NCBI RefSeq assembly: GCF_003289965.1
Contig: NZ_QMBQ01000001.1
Span: forward strand, 62,001-126,000
DNA: 64,000 nt
Direction of reading: 5' to 3'
Source of the DNA: Mesorhizobium atlanticum
GTDB lineage: Bacteria; Pseudomonadota; Alphaproteobacteria; Rhizobiales; Rhizobiaceae
Within the stretch, counting starts at the first letter, position 1. Every line of letters begins with the position of its first letter. A program made the translations under genes and the position numbers. The notes beneath the pieces are model-generated. The model saw only the letters and a program-made list of their open reading frames with translations. It did no database searches and was not told where the DNA came from. Shown piece by piece: positions 58,697-64,000 of the stretch.

Positions 58697-59599
58697 CTAG
58701 TGCGCGGCCGCCCTGGCGTAGCGTCCGGGCGGCTGGCCGACATGGCGGCTGAAGGCGGTGCTGAAGGTGCTGGCCGAGCCATAGCCGACGCGCTCGGCGA
58801 TCTCGGCGATATCGCCCTCCTGCCGGCGCAGCAGATCCTTCGCCAGCGCCATGCGCCAGGCCAGCAGATATTCCATCGGCGGCACGCCGACGCCGCGCAC
58901 GAAGCGGTCGAAGAAGGCGGAGCGCGAAAGCGCGGCCTCCTTCGCCAGTTCGACGATCGTCCACGGCCGCGCCGGATCGGCGTGCATCCGGCGGATCGCC
59001 TCCGCCAGCCGCGCGTCGCCCAGGCCGCGCAGCAGGCCGGCCGGCGCGTCGGGCGTCTGCGCCTGCCGCAGGGATTCGACCAGCAGGATTTCGATCAGCC
59101 GGGTCAGCACCAGGTCGCGCCCCGAATGCCGGCCCGCCGCCTCCTCGATCAGCAGCTTCACCAGGACCGACAGCCGCTCGACGCCGCGGACATGGACCTG
59201 AGCAGGCAGCAGTGAAACCAGCAGGCCGGAATCCTCCCCATCGAAGAGGAAATAGCCGCCAAGCATGCGCAGGTCCGGCGGGCCGTCCTGCCTGCCGTGC
59301 CGGACCTCCTCCGTCGCGGCCGCGGCAAGGTTGAGATCGATCAGCGTCGGAACGACCGGCTCGAAGCCCGTCATGGTGAAACCGGGCGTTGAAGGCAGCA
59401 GCACGAAATCGCTGGCCTCGAGCGTCAAGGGAGGCTGGCCGTCCACCGCCAACAGGCAGGCTCCCTCGATGACGACGGCGAAGCTCGGATGGCCGAAATC
59501 GGCGTAGCGGACCCCCCAGCGCCCGGCGCCGCTGATGCCCTTGGTGAACACGGCGCGCGGCCTGAGCAAGCCTATGATTTCGGAGAGCGGATCGACCAT
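58697..59599 (-). CDS. AraC family regulator with cupin domain, paralogue of the gene at 2816
   Basis: 300 residues from MVDPLSEIIGLLRPRAVFTK. Cupin part: FAVVIEGACLLAVDGQPPLT and EASDFVLLPSTPGF. HTH part: IVELAKEAALSRSAFFDRFV and IAERVGYGSASTFSTAFSRH. Same plan as the regulator at 2.8-3.8 kb, and again divergent from a short-chain reductase. Direct repeats at 59600-59629 next to its start are the likely binding site. Confidence 0.9.
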   Translation of the reverse strand: MVDPLSEIIGLLRPRAVFTKGISGAGRWGVRYADFGHPSFAVVIEGACLLAVDGQPPLTLEASDFVLLPSTPGFTMTGFEPVVPTLIDLNLAAAATEEVRHGRQDGPPDLRMLGGYFLFDGEDSGLLVSLLPAQVHVRGVERLSVLVKLLIEEAAGRHSGRDLVLTRLIEILLVESLRQAQTPDAPAGLLRGLGDARLAEAIRRMHADPARPWTIVELAKEAALSRSAFFDRFVRGVGVPPMEYLLAWRMALAKDLLRRQEGDIAEIAERVGYGSASTFSTAFSRHVGQPPGRYARAAAH

Positions 59600-59629
59600 A
59601 TCAGGACTTTTGCAAACAAAATCAGGACT
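59600..59629. promoter_or_regulatory. Direct repeat ATCAGGACT, 21 bp apart
   Basis: Two exact 9-bp copies at 59600-59608 and 59621-59629, two helical turns apart, as AraC proteins prefer. They lie between the regulator's start and the divergent SDR gene; the first copy abuts the regulator's ATG. Confidence 0.6.
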
Positions 59630-59701
59630 GTCAATTATAGATAGTCCGGCACCCTGCCGGTAACTTGCCGCTGTGCAAATCGAACAGCAGGGACCGATCC
59701 C

Positions 59702-60457
59702 ATGAAAACCATCCTGATCACCGGCGCTTCCTCGGGCTATGGCCTCGAGACGGCGCGCCATTTCCTCTCGAATGGCTGGAACGTCGTCGCGACGATGCGA
59801 AGCCCGCGCGAGGATGTGTTGCCGCGTTCGCCGGCGTTGCGCATCCTGCCGCTCGACGTGACGGACGACAAAAGCATCGCGGCGGCGATCGAAGCGGCGG
59901 GGCCGATCGACGCACTGGTCAACAATGCCGGCATCGGTGTCGCCGGAGCTTTCGAGGCGACGCCGATGGCGCATATCCGCAAGGTCTTCGAGACCAACAC
60001 GTTCGGCGTCATGGCGATGACCCAGGCGGTGATCCCGCAGATGCGCAAGCGCCGTTCCGGCGTCATCGTCAATGTGACGTCGAGCGCCACGCTGGCGCCC
60101 TTCCCGCTGGCGGCGGCCTATACCGCGAGCAAGCAGGCGATCGAAGGTTTCACCGGGTCGCTGGCGCTGGAGCTCGCGCCCTTCCACGTCCGCGCCAAGC
60201 TGGTCGAGCCCGGTTACGGGCCGACGACGAGGTTCACCGCCAACACCGGCGTCAATGTCCAGGACCTTATCCCCGAGGCCTATGCCGACTTTGCCAGGGC
60301 AGTCTTCGGCAATCTCGCCGATCCGGCGATGGCCGGGGCTCTGACCACCAGGGAAATCGATGTCGCCGAAGGTGTGTGGCGGGCCGTCAACGACACGACC
60401 GGCACGCTGCGCTTCCCCGCCGGGGCCGATGCGGTCGCCCTGGCGCAGACCGCATAG
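59702..60457 (+). CDS. Short-chain dehydrogenase/reductase
   Basis: 251 residues. Cofactor motif ITGASSGYGLETA, the NNAG motif in DALVNNAGIGVAG, the active-site Ser in NVTSSATL and Tyr-x3-Lys in AAAYTASKQAIEGF are all present. The enzyme should reduce or oxidise a carbonyl compound in the cytoplasm. Divergent from the AraC regulator, its likely controller. Substrate unknown. Confidence 0.92.
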   Translation: MKTILITGASSGYGLETARHFLSNGWNVVATMRSPREDVLPRSPALRILPLDVTDDKSIAAAIEAAGPIDALVNNAGIGVAGAFEATPMAHIRKVFETNTFGVMAMTQAVIPQMRKRRSGVIVNVTSSATLAPFPLAAAYTASKQAIEGFTGSLALELAPFHVRAKLVEPGYGPTTRFTANTGVNVQDLIPEAYADFARAVFGNLADPAMAGALTTREIDVAEGVWRAVNDTTGTLRFPAGADAVALAQTA

Positions 60458-60679
60458 GGAAGACCGAGGCCCATTCGCCTGCAATTCGAGGGGTCAGCGC
60501 CTGCCTCGACAGGCGCGGCCTCGGACTTCTCCTTGGGTTCAGCTCCTCCCTCGCCTCTGGCGAGGCTGTCAGGCGGCAACCAAACGCTTGTTTTCCCGTT
60601 TATTTCAGCGGCTGCCGGCGCCCATCGTGCCGTCAGCCGGCTCCGACGGCCAGAACCGCAGAGCGGAAAGGAGGCGTCG

Positions 60680-61015
60680 ATGACACGGCCGGCAGTAGAG
60701 ATCGGCGACAGGGTGGCCGTGATCGCCACCGTGATCGAGCGCATCAACGACCGCGTGACGCTCAGCCTCGACGGCAACGGCCATCGCTATTCGATGGTCG
60801 AGCCAAACGCCAAGGCAGGCGACAAGCTGAGGCTGGAGGGCGAGGTCGTCCATGTCGACGAGGATCTCGGACGCACGACGGTGCAGGTGCTGGGGCGGGT
60901 GACCGTCGACACCGGGTCGGTCGAGATGGTGACGAAACGTTGCGACCTCGACCATATCGGCTCGAACGTGCCTGGCCACCCTCGCCCGCGCACGCAACCG
61001 ATACCGCACGGGTGA
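60680..61015 (+). CDS. Hypothetical beta-rich protein, OB-like
   Basis: 111 residues from MTRPAVEIGDRVAVIATVIE with AAGGAGGCGTCG upstream. Alternating strands (RVTLSLDGNGHRYSMVEP, KLRLEGEVVHVDEDLGRTTV) look like a small OB or SH3-type barrel. The C-terminus is disordered. Not recognised. Confidence 0.55.
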   Translation: MTRPAVEIGDRVAVIATVIERINDRVTLSLDGNGHRYSMVEPNAKAGDKLRLEGEVVHVDEDLGRTTVQVLGRVTVDTGSVEMVTKRCDLDHIGSNVPGHPRPRTQPIPHG

Positions 61016-61091
61016 AGCCAGGCAGCGATCCTTCCCGGTGAAACGGCGGTCGCTCACAGGGGCGTTGCCGTTACCGACGCTCTCCGTTGCC

Positions 61092-61241
61092 CTAATGGCG
61101 CTTGAAATACTGCACTTCACGCTCGTGCTTTTCGGCCGCCTCGCGCGACTTGAAGGTGCCGAGATTGCGGCGCTTGCCGGTTCTCGGGTCGACCTTGCGC
61201 GAATAGAGCCGGTATTCGCCGGTTTTCAGTTTGCGGATCAT
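61092..61241 (-). CDS. Small basic conserved protein (49 aa)
   Basis: The ATG at 61241 follows GGAGGTTTCC. The product MIRKLKTGEYRLYSRKVDP continues RTGKRRNLGTFKSREAAEK and ends EVQYFKRH. I recall proteins of this kind as widespread, unnamed small proteins in Proteobacteria. The motif YRLYSRK...GKRRNLGTF suggests a small beta hairpin plus helix. Function unknown. Confidence 0.72.
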   Translation of the reverse strand: MIRKLKTGEYRLYSRKVDPRTGKRRNLGTFKSREAAEKHEREVQYFKRH

Positions 61242-61484
61242 GGAAACCTCCTATGCGGGGCCATGATTTCAACCCGCCGGGGCCGACTCGGTTCCGATCA
61301 CCATGGCAGCCCGCGCCCGGCCGGCGGGAAAAACGCTTCTGTCGGTGAACCATTTCACGGACGCAAACGACCCAATGTCGGAATCGACATCGCAACGACA
61401 CGATTAAGTCGAATTATTTGTATTCAAATGACTTTCGCGACGTTATGCGGATGTTGCGAGCGTGCCGGATCTGAGGAGGGTGAG

Positions 61485-61667
61485 ATGGTGACGGCGAAGC
61501 TTCACGGTGTTGAACTCGTCAGGGGACAGAAGTGGACGGTGCGCGTCACCGCCTATGGCACGACGCTGATCTTTCCCTTCGAAGCCGAGCAATATGCGCG
61601 TTCCTACGCGGATGGCCAGGCTTTCCGCCTCGGCGTCGAGGTCGTCGAGCTGAAGGACTGCGCCTGA
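61485..61667 (+). CDS. Small hypothetical protein (60 aa)
   Basis: GAGGAGGGTGAG precedes the ATG. MVTAKLHGVELVRGQKWTVR, then a beta-rich TTLIFPFEAEQYARSYADGQ. The longer frame upstream is not family-like. Function unknown. Confidence 0.55.
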   Translation: MVTAKLHGVELVRGQKWTVRVTAYGTTLIFPFEAEQYARSYADGQAFRLGVEVVELKDCA

Positions 61668-61729
61668 GAGGCCAAATCCGGTGTTCGGCCGTTGGCCCGC
61701 GGACCCGCACGGCCGTATACGATAGGCTC

Positions 61730-62110
61730 ATGTCGGCTCTCGACTCGGCAAAGCAATGGGCGCGCGCCATCAAGCGCGATGCGGTGGCGCTGTGGATCGC
61801 AGCCCGTGATTCGCGCGTGCCCTGGTACGCAAAAGCCACCGCGGGCGCCGTCGCGGCCTATGCGCTGAGCCCGATCGATCTCATCCCGGACTTCATCCCG
61901 ATCATCGGCTATCTGGACGACCTGCTGATCGTGCCTCTCGGCATCATGCTCGCGGTCAGGCTGATGCCGCCCGACCTGATGCGGGAATTCCGCGAAGAAG
62001 CCGCGCGGCGCGAGAAGCCGGTCAGCAAAGCGGGTCTCGCCTTCATGATCGCGGTCTGGGTGCTGGCGGCGCTGGCGCTCACCTGGCTGTTCTGGCCGAA
62101 GCCGGCCTAA
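61730..62110 (+). CDS. YkvA family membrane protein (DUF1232)
   Basis: 126 residues. The DUF1232 motif YALSPIDLIPDFIPIIGYLD is intact, preceded by WYAKATAGAVAA and followed by DLLIVPLGIMLAVRLMPPDL. A C-terminal membrane helix (MIAVWVLAALALTWLFW) ends the protein. Function unknown; widely distributed. Confidence 0.9.
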   Translation: MSALDSAKQWARAIKRDAVALWIAARDSRVPWYAKATAGAVAAYALSPIDLIPDFIPIIGYLDDLLIVPLGIMLAVRLMPPDLMREFREEAARREKPVSKAGLAFMIAVWVLAALALTWLFWPKPA

Positions 62111-62263
62111 GCGTCGATTGTACTGGAGCTCGCCGTTCTTGCGCCGAGAGCGGCGCCCATCCTGTTGAATTAGCGGCCTCTTGTATTCGATGCAAATCAG
62201 GATCATGCTGAAGAGTGCGCAAAACAACATGCGTAGCGGGTGGGTCAAAAGGGGTAAGGCGTG

Positions 62264-62422
62264 ATGGAGTTTGCAGTCTGCTACGACCACAGCGGGTTCG
62301 ATCTGGCGTGGTCGATCTTCCTCGATCTCACTGCTTTCCTTGCGCTGATGACGCCATGGGCGATCGCGCGGTTGATCGAGATCGCGCGCGAGGATGCCGC
62401 CACCGGATTGCAGGTCGCGTGA
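62264..62422 (+). CDS. Small hydrophobic hypothetical protein (52 aa)
   Basis: Starts MEFAVCYDHSGFDLAWSIFL with AAAAGGGGTAAGG upstream; one membrane-like helix (FLDLTAFLALMTPWAIARLI) and an acidic end. Not recognised. A TGA ends it before a RIME-like element. Confidence 0.42.
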   Translation: MEFAVCYDHSGFDLAWSIFLDLTAFLALMTPWAIARLIEIAREDAATGLQVA

Positions 62423-62455
62423 CGGGCTGAAAGCCGCCTTCCTGGAATTGCCCCT

Positions 62456-62558
62456 AAAGCGCGTCGCGATCTTTCAGATTCGCTCCATGCGCTTTGGGTT
62501 TTTGATTTGCGCATGTCTTTGCCCGAAACCGGTTACGACTTTCGGGAGACATGCTTTA
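62456..62558. repeat. RIME-like intergenic mosaic element, copy 3
   Basis: AAAGCGCGTCGCGATC pairs with CCATGCGCTTTGG, followed by GCATGTCTTTGCCCGAAACC and CGACTTTCGGGAGACATGC. Very close to copy 2 at 39564. Its right end supplies the stop codon of the next open frame on the minus strand. Confidence 0.85.
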
Positions 62559-62777
62559 GCCGTCGCGGCCGACCTTTCGGATCGGCAAGTCGCCGAACAG
62601 GGCCGAACAGTCAATCTCCTCCCGGAAATGCGCCTGCGGATCGAGCACCAGCCAGGAAGCGTGGGTGCGAAGCTTCTTCAGCCTGGCGTTCTTTTCCGCA
62701 CGCGCCAAGCGCTCCGCCTCGTCTGTTGAGGCTTGAACCGGCCTTTCGGCCTTGTGATGGTGAGGAATCCTCGGCAT
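62556..62777 (-). CDS. Small basic hypothetical protein (73 aa)
   Basis: MPRIPHHHKAERPVQASTDE then AERLARAEKNARLKKLRTHA and SWLVLDPQAHFREEIDCSAL. Histidine- and lysine-rich, with a helical middle. No ribosome site is clear and the stop lies in the RIME-like element, so the natural end may differ. Not recognised. Confidence 0.38.
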   Translation of the reverse strand: MPRIPHHHKAERPVQASTDEAERLARAEKNARLKKLRTHASWLVLDPQAHFREEIDCSALFGDLPIRKVGRDG

Positions 62778-62881
62778 CGCGGGCTAGAACGCGCCCGACC
62801 AGCTTTCGTTCCGCCGCATTGCGATGGCCACGGCCATACGTTTCGACGACGGACCAGCCTTGCAGCATTCAGGGAGTGGGG

Positions 62882-62939
62882 TAGCCCGGCTTGCCTTGGC
62901 GGTAAAAGAGTACGGCTCTCTTACAGGCAAGCCGGGCTA
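62882..62939. repeat. 58-nt hairpin with perfect 15-bp outer stem
   Basis: TAGCCCGGCTTGCCT (62882-62896) pairs exactly with AGGCAAGCCGGGCTA (62925-62939). Inside, GTAAAAGAG and CTCTCTTAC pair with one mismatch around a TACGG loop, and a 5-nt bulge separates the stems. There is no T-run. Confidence 0.65.
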
Positions 62940-63019
62940 AAGCGCCGACCATTGGGTTTCCTTGGGGGGAGCCGGCGCACGGCCACACTGTCGGTTTCCA
63001 CCTGTGCCCGCAATTGTCG

Positions 63020-63049
63020 CTGAGGTCCTATGCGCCGGCGCAATGGTCC
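63020..63049. repeat. 30-bp near-palindrome, copy 2
   Basis: Matches copy 1 (10303-10332) at 28 of 30 positions, including the central TGCGCCGGCGCA. No start codon lies close on either side here. Confidence 0.55.
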
Positions 63050-63109
63050 GAGCGGCCAGGGCCGAAACGTTCCTGCGTGGAATCGGCCGGCTTCCGGACG
63101 CCTGAACGC

Positions 63110-63295
63110 TCAAGCCCGCGTAGACCGGCTGCCTTTTTGGAGCGTGCTCTTGACGAAATGCTCGGCGTGCCGCGCCCACTCGGCTTCGGTGACGTCGTTC
63201 TCCCGAACAGACTGCCTGAAAGCTTCGCGCAATGCCTCGAGCTCAAAAATCGATAGCCGCTGATTGGTTTTGTGGTTTTTTGTGCCGACGTCCAT
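63110..63295 (-). CDS. Small hypothetical protein (61 aa)
   Basis: MDVGTKNHKTNQRLSIFELE then ALREAFRQSVRENDVTEAEW and ARHAEHFVKS. Polar, helical, regular codon use, but no ribosome site is evident. Not recognised. Confidence 0.42.
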   Translation of the reverse strand: MDVGTKNHKTNQRLSIFELEALREAFRQSVRENDVTEAEWARHAEHFVKSTLQKGSRSTRA

Positions 63296-63827
63296 ACTGC
63301 GTTGCCACGAACAGCAAGGTAACGCCCATCGTATAGGCGGCGCGTGTCTGGCCGATCAAGGCCTTGGCCCGACTTCTTTTGGGGGCAAATGCGGTCGCTA
63401 CCTCCCGCTTCTTACGCGAGCACAGAGCGGCCCGGCCGCGGGCCTCGGGCATCCGAGAGACATCGCTATATATTCATATCCACAACGCCCGACGGCAGGA
63501 CCGCGCCGGAGCGAGACTGCCGGGGCGTGGCGCTATATTCTGCGCGGCATACGTCTTTTGGTATGGACCTGGCGCCGGATTGGTGGTTGTGTCGGCGCTG
63601 CAAGAAATTAGGGTGGCAGCCGGCCCGCGTCTTCCCCGTCAATTGGAGTGGCGCGGGCATTTGCCATTCGGGGGTATGAGCGACCTTGCCGCTTGCGAAT
63701 CGGGCTGCTCCGCCGGCGCGCCGGCAACGGCCCGTCATTAACCTTCCTCATCGGCACGGACCAAGGTCGGTGTCGCAATTGCGTCCCCTCGCCTATACTC
63801 TCGCGAACGGGTGGGTGAACGGTGCCG
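63296..63827. other. Stretch without a convincing gene
   Basis: Several overlapping frames on both strands, none with a family-like product. The right end (about 63750-63827) should hold the promoter of the kinase gene. Confidence 0.4.
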
Positions 63828-64000
63828 ATGTTCGGGAGGTATCTGAAACGACTTGCAGGAATCTGGGGCGGGCTCTCGCTTGCCTGGCAGTTCGTGATCG
63901 CGGGAGGCATCGGCCTTCTGGCGGTGATGCTCGTGGTCGGGCTGTGGGTGACATCGCAGATCCGTGACGGCGTCTTGCACAATTCCGCCGCCACCACCGC
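63828..64000 (+). CDS. N-terminus of a probable sensor histidine kinase (cut by the window edge)
   Basis: 57 codons are visible: MFGRYLKRLAGIWGGLSLAW then QFVIAGGIGLLAVMLVVGLW and VTSQIRDGVLHNSAATT. A basic cytoplasmic start, one membrane helix and the following SQIRDGVLHNSAATT resemble the first transmembrane segment of rhizobial sensor kinases. A GTG six bases upstream is an alternative start. The catalytic part lies outside. Confidence 0.55.
   Translation, partial: MFGRYLKRLAGIWGGLSLAWQFVIAGGIGLLAVMLVVGLWVTSQIRDGVLHNSAATT

Noticed and set aside
63608..63997. Minus-strand frame at the right edge
   Set aside because: Overlaps the plus-strand kinase start, which has a membrane helix and a recognisable pattern; the minus product is proline/arginine-rich.

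Overview
The window is high-GC alphaproteobacterial chromosome, most like Mesorhizobium or a close relative in the Rhizobiales. Pointers seen directly are a DUF768 protein, tandem DUF982 proteins, two DUF2934 proteins, RIME-like intergenic mosaic elements, the arsR-aqpS-arsC order known from Sinorhizobium, a dmeR-dmeF pair, a Ku protein and a CbtBA cobalt transporter under a cobalamin riboswitch. I saw no rRNA, tRNA, CRISPR array, prophage or intact insertion sequence. Both ends cut a gene: a class III aminotransferase on the left and a probable sensor kinase on the right.

Layout. 0-9.3 kb: aminotransferase, GlxA-type regulator, VanZ-like protein, an AraC regulator divergent from a reductase, then a three-subunit molybdenum hydroxylase with its own MoaD/ThiS-like protein. 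9.3-10.7 kb: very small genes and DUF768. 10.8-13.9 kb: a visibly AT-richer island with a CoiA-like nuclease and a tightly packed trio (ParA ATPase, SAP-like protein, HEPN-like helical protein), flanked by a decayed PAS/histidine-kinase fragment. 14.5-18.2 kb: flavodoxin, two cytochrome b561-type proteins and a PepSY protein. 18.8-20.8 kb: an SPFH protein with two unfamiliar partners. 21-31 kb: ABC exporter, GGDEF-EAL protein, M20 hydrolase, VapC toxin pair, alkyladenine glycosylase and small secreted proteins. 31.7-38.7 kb: an MFS-dehydrogenase-cupin operon facing a LysR gene, an SDR and a VOC protein facing a second LysR gene, then a decayed copy of part of that LysR gene. 39-45.3 kb: small zinc-ribbon and DUF982 genes, an L,D-transpeptidase, and an FAD demethylase coupled to a hydroxyproline-betaine epimerase-like enolase. 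46-50.4 kb: frameshifted MFS gene, GNAT, arsenic operon and DUF6428. 51-53.6 kb: cobalt uptake locus with riboswitch. 53.7-57.7 kb: TetR/VOC pair, DMT permease and Ni/Co efflux pair. 57.8-62.1 kb: Ku, a second AraC/SDR divergent pair and small genes.

How parts work together. Several regulator-target pairs have a visible palindrome or direct repeat between them (TetR/VOC, ArsR/DUF6428, DmeR, AraC/SDR, two LysR genes). Metal handling recurs: arsenic export, Ni/Co efflux, cobalt uptake, a molybdenum enzyme. Repetitive intergenic elements are plentiful and several sit exactly at gene 3' ends. The best candidate for an undescribed system is the ParA / SAP-like / HEPN-like trio at 11.86-13.84 kb; the SPFH trio at 18.8-20.8 kb is second. 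All family assignments come from reading motifs; no database search was run.
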